A DNA stretch of 64,000 bases from Cryobacterium zongtaii. GTDB lineage: Bacteria; Actinomycetota; Actinomycetes; Actinomycetales; Microbacteriaceae. Both the position numbers and the translations under genes were made by a program. This document shows positions 17,729-27,174 of this stretch, piece by piece; within the stretch, counting starts at the first letter, position 1, and every line of letters begins with the position of its first letter. The notes under the pieces were generated by a model. That model searched no databases. It had not been told where the DNA came from and was given only the letters and a program-made list of their open reading frames with translations. The stretch lies in the NCBI RefSeq assembly GCF_002909375.1, contig NZ_PPXD01000008.1, forward strand, positions 62,001 to 126,000. The letters run 5' to 3'.

Positions 17729-19106
17729 CCCGCCGGGGCCGGCCATGGCAGTGCCCGACCCGGACGACCCGCTGGCGCTGGCCGAATACGCCCCGGGCGG
17801 CACCGTCGCGCTCACCGACGCCGAACGGTGGCCCACCCTCGATGTGGCCGGCGCGGCGCGTCTGGATGCCGTGCAGCGGCATCCGCTCGCCCCGGCCTGG
17901 GTACACCGGACCGGTGACAGGCTCACCGCCGACGGAGTCGCCAGGGCCCAGGCGGCGCTGCCCGTCACCGGTTGGCTGGCCGAGCACCTCGCCATCGCTC
18001 GCCGGCTGCCCGCCTACCGCAGGGTCGCCGACACCCTCGGTGAGCTGCGCACCTGGCCCACCGTGACCCGCGACGACCTGCTCGAGAACGTGTCGGCGTT
18101 CGTGCCGCTGGATGCCGACCTCGATCGGATGATCGAGGGCTCCAGTTCCGGCACCACCGGGCGCGCGCTACAGATCCCCGACGACATCGAGGAGGTCGCT
18201 CGCAGCTTCCACCTGCTGGTGACCCTGGTGGCCGAGCAGGGTATCGACTGGCGGCCCGACCCGGCACGGATGGCCCTGGCCTACCTGGTGCACCAGCGCC
18301 AGGCGTTCACGTACACGTCCTCGATCAGCAGTTTCGGTCAGTCCACCATGGCCAGGCTCAACCTGCATCCTTCGCAGTGGCCGGCGCCCGGGCAGCGCAC
18401 CGGGTTCCTGCTTGACCAGCAGCCGCAGGTGATCACCGGCAACCCCACCAGCCTGGCGGAGCTGCTGCACCCCGACCTTGTGGCGGGCCTGCGGCCGCTC
18501 GCGCTGTTCAGCGGCGCGATGGCGCTCAGTCTCGCCCTCCGCCGCGACCTGGAGGCGGCATACGGCTGCCCGGTGATTGACGTCTACGGGTTGCACGAGA
18601 CCCGGCCGATCGCCGCCAGCACTGACGGGGGACCCTTCGTGATCCTCGATCGGCGGGTGCACGTGGAGGTGCTCGACGGTTCCGGCCATCCGGTGGCACC
18701 CGGGGAGCGCGGCGAGATCGTGGTGACCGCGGGGGAGAACCCGCTGTTGCCGCTGGTGCGGTACCGTACCGGGGACTTCGGCCGGCTGGTCGACGTGGCC
18801 GGCCGGCCCGCACTGGCCGACCTGGAGGGCCGGGAGGCCACCCGGTTTCTGGCGTTGGACGGTTCCCTGGTGCCCTGCGTCGACCTCACCCAGCAGTTGC
18901 AGGCCGGCGGGGCGCGCGGCTGGGCTGTGCGGCAGGGCGTCGACGGCAGCGTGACCGCCACTGTGGTGGGCGGTGCAACCGGGCAGATCGGTACGGCGCT
19001 CCGACGGCTGCTGGCACAGCCGGTGACCGTGACCGCGGTGCCGACCCTGCTCGACCTCGGCGAGGGCAAACCGCGCCGCTACGAGTCGGAGGCGCCGGGC
19101 ACCTAG
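17721..19106 (+). CDS. PaaK-like adenylate-forming enzyme (ANL superfamily)
   Basis: The 461-residue protein has the core motifs of acyl-adenylate ligases related to phenylacetate-CoA ligase and coenzyme F390 synthetase. These are the phosphate-binding loop SSSGTTGRA (141-149), the YGLHET aromatic/adenine motif (from about 289), the ribose-binding RYRTGDFG, and a C-terminal LGEGKPRRY with Lys450 in the place of the A10 catalytic lysine. It would activate a carboxylic acid with ATP and pass it to CoA, an amine or a protein. The N-terminal 110 residues are not typical of PaaK. Being last in an operon with MoxR and vWA genes, with no phenylacetate pathway nearby, argues against simple phenylacetate catabolism. 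Confidence 0.8.
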   Translation: MSNPPGPAMAVPDPDDPLALAEYAPGGTVALTDAERWPTLDVAGAARLDAVQRHPLAPAWVHRTGDRLTADGVARAQAALPVTGWLAEHLAIARRLPAYRRVADTLGELRTWPTVTRDDLLENVSAFVPLDADLDRMIEGSSSGTTGRALQIPDDIEEVARSFHLLVTLVAEQGIDWRPDPARMALAYLVHQRQAFTYTSSISSFGQSTMARLNLHPSQWPAPGQRTGFLLDQQPQVITGNPTSLAELLHPDLVAGLRPLALFSGAMALSLALRRDLEAAYGCPVIDVYGLHETRPIAASTDGGPFVILDRRVHVEVLDGSGHPVAPGERGEIVVTAGENPLLPLVRYRTGDFGRLVDVAGRPALADLEGREATRFLALDGSLVPCVDLTQQLQAGGARGWAVRQGVDGSVTATVVGGATGQIGTALRRLLAQPVTVTAVPTLLDLGEGKPRRYESEAPGT

Positions 19107-19119
19107 CTCACCGTTGCCG

Positions 19120-19171
19120 CAGGGATGCGATTGGCAGTGTCTGCACCATTTGTGGCAGTCAGTTCCCGCAG
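19120..19171. repeat. intergenic repeat, family C copy
   Basis: The gap after the adenylate-forming enzyme contains GCACCATTTGTGGCAGTCAG, close to GGGACCATTTGCGGCAAGTC at 56942. The left part repeats GGCAGT and TTGCCGCAGGGAT. It is the only other copy I see of the family at 56942-57037, so the relationship is tentative. Confidence 0.35.
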
Positions 19172-19201
19172 CCGGCCGGCCGGTTTCCCTAGGCTGTGAA
19201 G

Positions 19202-19720
19202 ATGCCGATCACCACCGACACCAAAGACTGGACCTGGGTGCTCGAGCGCCCCTGCCTCGAGTGCGGATTCTCCGCCGCCGAGCTTCGTTACGACGACGTA
19301 CCCGATCTTGTGCGCCAGAACGCGGCCGCCTGGGCACCCGTGCTCGACCGACCGGATGTTGCGGCGCGGCCCGACGACACCACCTGGTCGGCGCTGGAAT
19401 ACGCGGCCCACGTGCGTGACGTGTTCCGCATCTTCGACCTGCGGCTGGGCCTGATCCGCGCCGAGGACGACCCGCTCTTCGCGAACTGGGACCAGGACGC
19501 CACCGCGGCGGCCGAGCGCTACAACGAGCAGGATCCACGGGTCGTGGCGGCGGAACTGGCCGCGGCCGCGGCATCCGTTGCCGACGCCTTCGCGGCCGTG
19601 CCGCCCGCCGACCGGCAGCGCACCGGCCGCCGCAGCGACGGCGCCCGCTTCACAGTGACCACGCTGGCCCAGTACTTCATCCACGACCCGACGCACCACC
19701 TGCATGACGTATCCCGCTGA
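19202..19720 (+). CDS. DinB-like / mycothiol-dependent isomerase-fold protein
   Basis: The 172-residue protein is a four-helix DinB-type bundle. Metal-ligand histidines are visible at LEYAAHVRDV and in the C-terminal FIHDPTHHLHDV, the usual positions for the family. DinB-like proteins in actinobacteria include mycothiol S-transferases, but the substrate here is unknown. ATG 19202 is six bases after the -10 box TAGGCT (leaderless); a GTG six bases upstream is an alternative. It stands alone between the adenylating enzyme and the antiterminator gene. Confidence 0.8.
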   Translation: MPITTDTKDWTWVLERPCLECGFSAAELRYDDVPDLVRQNAAAWAPVLDRPDVAARPDDTTWSALEYAAHVRDVFRIFDLRLGLIRAEDDPLFANWDQDATAAAERYNEQDPRVVAAELAAAAASVADAFAAVPPADRQRTGRRSDGARFTVTTLAQYFIHDPTHHLHDVSR

Positions 19721-19772
19721 CCGGACGTCAGCGATCCGGTCACTCGAACGGCCGACGCTGTAAACTTCGGCC

Positions 19773-20660
19773 ATGACGACGGACCGCAGCGTGGCGCGCA
19801 GCCCGGCCGTTGTGGCGCACAAGGTGCTCAACAACAACGTCGTCATCTCGGTCGACAGCGCCGGCCAGGAACGGGTACTGATGGGACGGGGGCTGGGATT
19901 CCAGTTGCAGCCCACCGACACCATCGACCCGGCGAAGGTCGAGAAGACCTTCATCCTCGAGCAGGGCAGCGGAGCCGATCACGCCCGGCAGCTGCTCGCC
20001 TCGGTGCCGTATCCGGTCATCGAGGCCGTCACGGCCGCCGTCGATGAGGCCGAGCGGATCCTGGGGCGCAGCCTCGGTCGGCGGCTGCCGATGGCCATCA
20101 TCGACCACGTGCAATACGTGCTCGAGCGTATGCAGAAAGGCATTCGGATCCCGAGCACGGCGATGCCCGAATTGCGCGTGCTGCACCCGCAGGAATTCGA
20201 CGCGGCGCTGGCGATGGCACGATCCGTCAGTGCCAGTCTGCAGACCGACCTCCCGGCGGAGGAGGCCGTATTCCTCACGATGCATATTCTCAACGCGACC
20301 CGAGACGAGCCCAACGGCACCGCGGCGTTGCTCTTCCGTCGGGTACAGCACGTGGTCACCACGGTTGAGGGCGGCCTCGGCGTGCAGCTGGACGTGGCGA
20401 GCCCGGACTACGCGCGGTTCATCCTGCACATCCAATTCCTCCTGCAGCGACTCGTGGCCCAGACGATGCTGCGAGGCTCCGACACGTCGTTCTTCGAGTT
20501 CGCTAAACACAGTTATCCGCGCTCGTACGCGATCGCCGCCGACGTCAAGCTGTACGTCAGTGAAGCCACCGGCTCCGATCTCACCGATGAAGAACTCCTC
20601 TACGTGATCGTGCACGTGGAGCGCCTGGCCAACCAGGTTGTGGATGGCGCGGCGCCCTGA
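19773..20660 (+). CDS. licT: LicT/BglG-family transcription antiterminator
   Basis: The 295-residue protein has the BglG layout: an N-terminal RNA-binding CAT domain (about residues 13-68, with HKVLNNNVVIS and RVLMGRGLGFQ) and two PTS regulation domains. Conserved phosphorylatable histidines are seen in IIDHVQYVLER and FLTMHILNATR (PRD1), and FILHIQFLLQRL and YVIVHVERL (PRD2). It should bind the RAT site at 20713 and prevent termination before the beta-glucoside PTS gene when substrate is present. The start is six bases after the box TAAACT. Confidence 0.93.
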   Translation: MTTDRSVARSPAVVAHKVLNNNVVISVDSAGQERVLMGRGLGFQLQPTDTIDPAKVEKTFILEQGSGADHARQLLASVPYPVIEAVTAAVDEAERILGRSLGRRLPMAIIDHVQYVLERMQKGIRIPSTAMPELRVLHPQEFDAALAMARSVSASLQTDLPAEEAVFLTMHILNATRDEPNGTAALLFRRVQHVVTTVEGGLGVQLDVASPDYARFILHIQFLLQRLVAQTMLRGSDTSFFEFAKHSYPRSYAIAADVKLYVSEATGSDLTDEELLYVIVHVERLANQVVDGAAP

Positions 20661-20712
20661 CGGTGTGCTAGCGTGAGCGTCGCAGGGCGAAGACGACCTG
20701 TGGAAGCTCTTC

Positions 20713-20742
20713 GGATTGTTACTGCGCAAGCAGGCAAAACCT
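20713..20742 (+). promoter_or_regulatory. RAT (ribonucleic antiterminator) site for LicT
   Basis: GGATTGTTACTGCGCAAGC followed by AGGCAAAACCT matches the LicT/BglG RAT hairpin, with a short stem and the conserved GGATTG and AGGCAAAACC sides. Its 3' side includes the first bases of the terminator stem at 20739, so the two structures exclude each other. It controls the PTS permease that starts at 20850. Confidence 0.92.
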
Positions 20743-20788
20743 GGACTCTCATCGCATAGCGCGATGTCTGAGTTCAGGTCTTTTTTTT
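20739..20788 (+). terminator. intrinsic terminator overlapping the RAT site
   Basis: Arms ACCTGGACTC and GAGTTCAGGT pair around an inner ATCGC/GCGAT stem and are followed by eight T residues. This is the classical terminator that LicT overrides. It is the only clear T-tract terminator in the window. Confidence 0.92.
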
Positions 20789-20849
20789 GCCCAAAACACC
20801 GTGAGCCGCTTCTCAGAGACAGAAGTCGCGATGCCGCGGCGGAAGGCGA

Positions 20850-22712
20850 ATGACACAGATGGATTATTCCAAGACCGCTGCTGCGGTCCTCAAGGGCGTT
20901 GGCGGCGAACAAAATGTATCGTCGCTCGTGCACTGCGCGACGCGCCTGAGGTTTGTCATCAAGGACGACTCGAAGATCGACAAGGCCGCCGTTAAGGCCT
21001 CGCCCGGCGTCATCGCCACGGCAGAAGCCGGCGGCCAGTACCAGGTCGTCATTGGCAATGAGGTGCCAGAGGTGTTCGCCGAGATCGCGAAGATCTCCAA
21101 GCTCGCCGGTCTGTCAGCGAACGAGACGTCCGCCTCGCACGGACCCAAGAGAAACCTTCTCAACCGTTTCATTGCGATGATCTCGGCGATTTTCACCCCG
21201 CTGGTATGGGCTCTGGCCGGAACGGGCCTGCTCAAGGCGTTCCTCGCCGCGGCGGTCACCTTCGGCTGGCTCGACAACACGACCACGACCTACGTGATCC
21301 TCAATGCGCTGTCGGATGCGTTCATCAATTTCCTGCCGCTCGCACTGGCGATCACGGCGGCGAAGTACTTCAAGGCCGAGCAGTTCACCTCACTCGCGAT
21401 CGCCGGCGCCTTCGTCTATCCGTCGATCGTCGCCCTCAACGGGGTGCCCGACATCACCTTCTTCGGCATCCCCGTCACAATGGTCAGCTACGTGTCGAGT
21501 GTTATCCCGATCATCGTCATCGTCTGGCTGCAGAGCCACGCCGAGCGCTTTCTCTACACCAAGCTTCCCGCCGCGATCCGCCGGTTCGTCACCCCGATGC
21601 TCCTGGTTGCCATTCTTGTTCCGTTGACCTTCCTCGCCATCGGCCCGCTCTCCAACCTGATCAGCGGCGGCCTCGCCGGTGGCATCGGCTGGATTTTCAC
21701 CGTTCTGCCGTGGCTCGGTGGCGCCATTATGGGTGGCCTCTGGCAGGTCTTCGTGATCTTCGGCTTGCACTGGGGATTTGTTCCCCTGATGACGGCCGAG
21801 TTGCAGAGCACAGGTTTGACCTACCTCCTGGCGCCACTCTTCGCTGCAGTTCTGGCGCAGGCCGCGGCCGTCACCGGTGTCTGGGTTCGCACCAAAGACG
21901 CGAACCTGAGGTCCCTCGCGGCCCCCGCGGCGCTGTCTGGCTTCCTGGCCGGTGTCACCGAGCCAGCAATCTACGGCGTGAATCTGCCGCTCAAGCGCCC
22001 GTTCCTGTATGGAATCATCGGCGGTGTCATCGGCGGCGGGATGATTTCGGCGGGCGGTGTGGCCGGCAACGCCTTCGTGCTCCCATCGGCACTGGGCCTG
22101 CCCGCGCTATTCAGCGAGGGAAGCGTCGTGATGCTGGTCCTCGGCCTTGCCGTCGCCGTCCTGGTGCCGTTCCTCCTCACCGTCATCGTCGGTTTCACGG
22201 ACCCGGTCGCCGAGACCGCCGCTCCGGTGGATGGCACCGACCTTGTCGTCCTCAGCCCGCTGGACGGCACCGCCGTGCCGCTCACCGAGGTTCCCGACGC
22301 CGTCTTCGCCGGTGGCGCACTCGGCAAGGGTGTCGCGATCATCCCCCGCGTCGGCGCTCTGTACGCCCCGTTCGACGCTCTCGTGGTCGCCGCGTTCCCG
22401 ACCGGTCACGCGATCGGCCTGCAGCACGCCGATGGCGCCGAAGCGCTGATCCACATCGGACTCGACACCGTCAAGCTCGGCGGAAAGCACTTCTCCCTCA
22501 AGGTCGAAAAGGGCCAGCAGGTCAGGGCCGGCGACCTCCTGGTGGAGTTCGACATAGCCGCGATCACCGCGGCCGGCTACGACGTGACCACGCCGGTCAT
22601 CATCACCAACCCGAAGAAGTACCCGACTATCGGCTCGCCCGCATCGGGACCGGTGGCCCACGGTGACGCCCTTTTCCTCGCCATCGCCGAAGCAGAACTA
22701 GCCATCGCCTAA
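20850..22712 (+). CDS. bglF: beta-glucoside-specific PTS enzyme IIBCA
   Basis: This permease imports and phosphorylates beta-glucosides such as cellobiose, arbutin or salicin. The 620-residue protein has three domains in B-C-A order. The EIIB domain contains the phosphorylated Cys29 (VHCATRLRF). The EIIC domain has about 10 membrane segments, with the sugar-binding FLAGVTEPAIYGVNLPLKRPF. The C-terminal EIIA has the active His535 in ALIHIGLDTVKL, preceded by FPTGHAIGLQH. ATG 20850 follows GGAAGG. Expression is controlled by LicT through the upstream RAT/terminator. It is followed by the phospho-glucosidase gene. Confidence 0.95.
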   Translation: MTQMDYSKTAAAVLKGVGGEQNVSSLVHCATRLRFVIKDDSKIDKAAVKASPGVIATAEAGGQYQVVIGNEVPEVFAEIAKISKLAGLSANETSASHGPKRNLLNRFIAMISAIFTPLVWALAGTGLLKAFLAAAVTFGWLDNTTTTYVILNALSDAFINFLPLALAITAAKYFKAEQFTSLAIAGAFVYPSIVALNGVPDITFFGIPVTMVSYVSSVIPIIVIVWLQSHAERFLYTKLPAAIRRFVTPMLLVAILVPLTFLAIGPLSNLISGGLAGGIGWIFTVLPWLGGAIMGGLWQVFVIFGLHWGFVPLMTAELQSTGLTYLLAPLFAAVLAQAAAVTGVWVRTKDANLRSLAAPAALSGFLAGVTEPAIYGVNLPLKRPFLYGIIGGVIGGGMISAGGVAGNAFVLPSALGLPALFSEGSVVMLVLGLAVAVLVPFLLTVIVGFTDPVAETAAPVDGTDLVVLSPLDGTAVPLTEVPDAVFAGGALGKGVAIIPRVGALYAPFDALVVAAFPTGHAIGLQHADGAEALIHIGLDTVKLGGKHFSLKVEKGQQVRAGDLLVEFDIAAITAAGYDVTTPVIITNPKKYPTIGSPASGPVAHGDALFLAIAEAELAIA

Positions 22713-24233
<1,521 letters not shown>

Positions 24234-24259
24234 CGTCGATTTATACGTACTAACCCTTA

Positions 24260-24297
24260 GGTGGTCTCCCGGGCCCGGTTCGGCTCCGGAGACCGCC
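24260..24297 (+). terminator. hairpin after the beta-glucoside operon
   Basis: GGTGGTCTCC and GGAGACCGCC form a ten-base stem (one G-T pair) with an 18-base GC-rich loop, then TCGTTT. The T tract is short, so it may be a weak terminator. The following gene starts only 17 bases later. Confidence 0.5.
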
Positions 24298-24313
24298 TCG
24301 TTTGGAGCTCCAC

Positions 24314-25171
24314 ATGATTTCCCCGCGCATCGCTTTTCTCGACGTGGACGGCACCCTCATCGACTCGGGCGAAGTGATCGCCCCGTCCACCATCGAGGCG
24401 GTGCGGACCGCCAGGGCGAACGGGCACCTGGTCTACCTGAGCACCGGGCGGGCTTCGGTGGAAATCTACGCGGCGATCCGCGACATCGGCTTCGACGGTG
24501 CCATCACCGCCGGTGGCGGTTTCGCCGAGATCGGCGACGAACTCGTGATCTCCCGCACGATGCCCGAGGATGCGGTCGCCCGAATGGTCGGCTTCTATGA
24601 GGAGTCGGGGTACGACTTCTACCTGCAGTCCTACGACGAGCTCTTCCCGAGCCCCGGGGTTCGGGGGCGGTTCGCGGCGTACCTCGACGACGACAGCGAA
24701 CGGAAGGGTGAAACCCGCACCGACCTGGCCTCCGTGACCGACGCCGACGAGCACCCCGCGCTGAAGGCATTCGCCGACGTACGACCGCTTCGTTACAGCG
24801 GCATCGCGAAGTCCGTGTTCCTCGCCGCCGACCTCACGGCCTTCGACAGGGTGTCGGAAGCGCTCAGCGGCGACTTCCACGTGATCACCGGCACCATCCC
24901 GCACATGGGTAAGGGCAGCGGCGAGGTCACCCTTGACGGGGTGAACAAGGGCACGACCCTCCTGCAGCTGCTCGACAAGCTCGGCATCGACGCGGCATCC
25001 GCCATCGGCATCGGCGACAGCACCAACGACATCGAGATGCTGCAGGTCTGCGGCGTCGGCATCGCCATGGGCAACGCCACCGACACGGTCAAGGCGCACG
25101 CCGACGAGGTCACCACCTCGGTCCTGGACGACGGCGTCTGGAACGCGTTCCGCCGCCACGGCCTGATCTGA
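24314..25171 (+). CDS. HAD-superfamily Cof-type phosphatase
   Basis: The 285-residue protein is a Cof/type IIB HAD hydrolase. Motif I is FLDVDGTLIDSG (nucleophilic Asp), motif II is VYLSTGR, the Lys motif is in DGVNKGTTLLQLL and motif IV is IGIGDSTNDIEML. Such enzymes dephosphorylate sugar phosphates or nucleotides, or flavin intermediates. Its place just after the PTS and phospho-glucosidase genes suggests removal of accumulating sugar phosphate, but this is only positional. ATG 24314 has GGAG six bases upstream; TTG 24302 is less likely. Confidence 0.88.
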   Translation: MISPRIAFLDVDGTLIDSGEVIAPSTIEAVRTARANGHLVYLSTGRASVEIYAAIRDIGFDGAITAGGGFAEIGDELVISRTMPEDAVARMVGFYEESGYDFYLQSYDELFPSPGVRGRFAAYLDDDSERKGETRTDLASVTDADEHPALKAFADVRPLRYSGIAKSVFLAADLTAFDRVSEALSGDFHVITGTIPHMGKGSGEVTLDGVNKGTTLLQLLDKLGIDAASAIGIGDSTNDIEMLQVCGVGIAMGNATDTVKAHADEVTTSVLDDGVWNAFRRHGLI

Positions 25172-25209
25172 GGGCTGCTCGCCCCGGGTTGCGCGGGTAG
25201 CCTGAGCGG

Positions 25210-26067
25210 ATGAACGAGTCCTCGGCCGAGATGCGCACGCGGCTGACCGCGTGGGGTGTGACGCCCGTGGGGACGGGGTTCTCGACACCGTCGAGCGAGC
25301 TCATGCCCGGTACCCGCGGGGGTGAAGCCGTGATGCTCAAGATCGCGCTGGTGGAGGAGGAAGCTCGGGGTGCCACCCTCCTCGAGTGGTGGGGCGGGCA
25401 CGGAGCCGCGCGGGTGTTGGCGCGGACCGACCGGGCGACGCTGATGGTGCGAGCGACCGGTTCTCGCGATCTGACGGTCATGGCGGCGGCGGGTCAGGAT
25501 GCGGCAGCGACAGCCGTCCTCGTGCAGAGCGCGCTGACCTTGCACGAGCGCACACCGCCCTCATCCGGCGAGGTGCCTCTCGTCGCCCTCCGCGACTGGT
25601 TCCAGGTCCTGCTCACCACCCGGTCCGACGACCCGGTGCTGCGGCGGGCGGCCGAACGGGCCGAACGGCTGCTGGCCACGACGCCGCCGGCGGATGTTGC
25701 GGTGCTGCACGGCGACATCCACCATGGCAACGTGCTCGACTTCGGCGACCGCTGGGCGGTGATCGATCCGAAGGGCCTGATCGGGCATCGCGCCTTCGAC
25801 TTCGCCAACATCCTCTGCAACCCGACAGAGACGGCCGCGCTCGACAATCTCGCGGCGCGGCTGAACACCATCAGCCGCCAGGCGAGCATCGACCCGGTGA
25901 CGCTAGCGGAGTGGACCATCGCCTGGTGCGGTCTGTCCCTGGCCTGGGCGCGGGGCGACGCCATTCCCACCTGGCACGCCCGAACCGCCCGCGCCGTGGC
26001 GGAACTCCTGTTGGAAAGCCTGAACGACGGGTCTAAGTCGAGTGGAACTTTCAGCATCGGAGCGTAG
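25210..26067 (+). CDS. aminoglycoside phosphotransferase-family kinase
   Basis: The 285-residue protein has the APH catalytic core: VAVLHGDIHHGNVLDFG with Asp of the Brenner HxDxxxxN motif, then AVIDPKG, the Mg-binding Asp. The later GHRAFDFANILCNP is characteristic of the APH(6)/hydroxyurea-kinase subgroup, which phosphorylate streptomycin or related alcohols. Without chemical evidence, a role in resistance is only possible. The ATG is six bases after the -10 box TAGCCT, so translation is probably leaderless. It is a single gene, independent of the ABC operon after it. Confidence 0.85.
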   Translation: MNESSAEMRTRLTAWGVTPVGTGFSTPSSELMPGTRGGEAVMLKIALVEEEARGATLLEWWGGHGAARVLARTDRATLMVRATGSRDLTVMAAAGQDAAATAVLVQSALTLHERTPPSSGEVPLVALRDWFQVLLTTRSDDPVLRRAAERAERLLATTPPADVAVLHGDIHHGNVLDFGDRWAVIDPKGLIGHRAFDFANILCNPTETAALDNLAARLNTISRQASIDPVTLAEWTIAWCGLSLAWARGDAIPTWHARTARAVAELLLESLNDGSKSSGTFSIGA

Positions 26068-26121
26068 TGTCGGGGATACGCATTGCGCAGTTCTATGTGG
26101 TGACACTGGAGGTCTTCTGTC

Positions 26122-27174
26122 ATGTCCCGAACCTGGTTGAAGTGGATGCCCGCCGTCGCGGTTCCCGCCGTGATCGTCGCGGGGGTCCTCGCGGTTCCGT
26201 TGCAGGCCGGCGCGGCCGTTGACCTGCCGGACAAGACCCCGCAGGACGTGCTCGAACTGGCGGCCGGCAGCACCGTCGACACCTTCTCCGGCACCATCGA
26301 GCAGACCTCGGAACTCGGACTGCCCGAGATCCCCAGCACCGGGGACGCCGCCACCGCCGAGTTCGCCGACGCCCTCGACCTGCTCACCGGCAGTCACACC
26401 GTACGGGTCTACCAGAACGGCCCCGACCAGAGCCGGGTACAGGTGCAGGACACCATGACCGAGCGCAACCTGATTCAGAACGGCGCCGACCTCTGGCTCT
26501 ACGACTCCGCCGACAACACCGCCGCGCACACGACCCTGCCGGCCGACACGGGTGACCGGTCGGCGCCGGGTTACACGCCGAGCGAGATGGCCGACACGTT
26601 CCTCGCCGAGGTGGCGCCAAGCACCGAGGTGACCCTGGGTGAGAACACCGAGGTGGCCGGTCGCACCGCGTACGAGCTGGTGCTCACCCCGAACACCGAC
26701 GACACCCTGGTGGGATCCGTCTCGATCGCGGTCGACTCCGAGACCGGGCTGCCGCTGCGCGTGCAGGTCGAGGCGCTGGAGGCCGCGGAGCCCGCGATCA
26801 GCGTGGCCTTCACCTCGCTCAGCTTCGACGCCCCGCCCGCCGACCTGTTCGTCTTCACCGCGCCGGCCGGAGCCACGGTCACCGAGGAGTCCCTGCCCAC
26901 CAAGGACGCGGCCGGCCACCCCGAGGGCGAGACCAGCGGCGTGACCGTCACGGGCTCCGGCTGGGACGCCGTCGTGTCTGTGCCGGCCGGCGCGGATGCC
27001 GCGGCCATGGCCGAACTCACCGCCTCACCCCTGTACAGCCAGCTCACCGACGCCGTTGACGGCGGCCGGGCCCTGAGCGCCACCCTCATGAGCGTGCTGA
27101 TCACGGACGACGGCCGGGTCTTCGCCGGTTCCGTCCCTGTGGAGCGGCTGCAGGCCGCCGCAGCCCAGGAGTGA
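26122..27174 (+). CDS. LolA-like / DUF2092-type secreted protein
   Basis: The 350-residue protein starts with a signal peptide (hydrophobic residues 9-30, ending AGAAVD) and no lipobox cysteine. The rest resembles LolA/MucB-type folds: TFSGTIEQTSELGLP, SRVQVQDTMTERNLIQNGADLWLYDSADNT, and GRTAYELVLTPNT. In actinobacteria these are thought to carry lipids or to sense signals; the exact role is unknown. It is in an operon with an ABC exporter, with a GTGA overlap to the ATPase gene, so it may supply the exporter with a substrate. Confidence 0.7.
   Translation: MSRTWLKWMPAVAVPAVIVAGVLAVPLQAGAAVDLPDKTPQDVLELAAGSTVDTFSGTIEQTSELGLPEIPSTGDAATAEFADALDLLTGSHTVRVYQNGPDQSRVQVQDTMTERNLIQNGADLWLYDSADNTAAHTTLPADTGDRSAPGYTPSEMADTFLAEVAPSTEVTLGENTEVAGRTAYELVLTPNTDDTLVGSVSIAVDSETGLPLRVQVEALEAAEPAISVAFTSLSFDAPPADLFVFTAPAGATVTEESLPTKDAAGHPEGETSGVTVTGSGWDAVVSVPAGADAAAMAELTASPLYSQLTDAVDGGRALSATLMSVLITDDGRVFAGSVPVERLQAAAAQE

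Noticed and set aside
17721-19106. Naming the ligase phenylacetate-CoA ligase (paaK)
   Set aside because: The N-terminal part and the neighbours do not fit the phenylacetate pathway; only the adenylate-forming core is supported.
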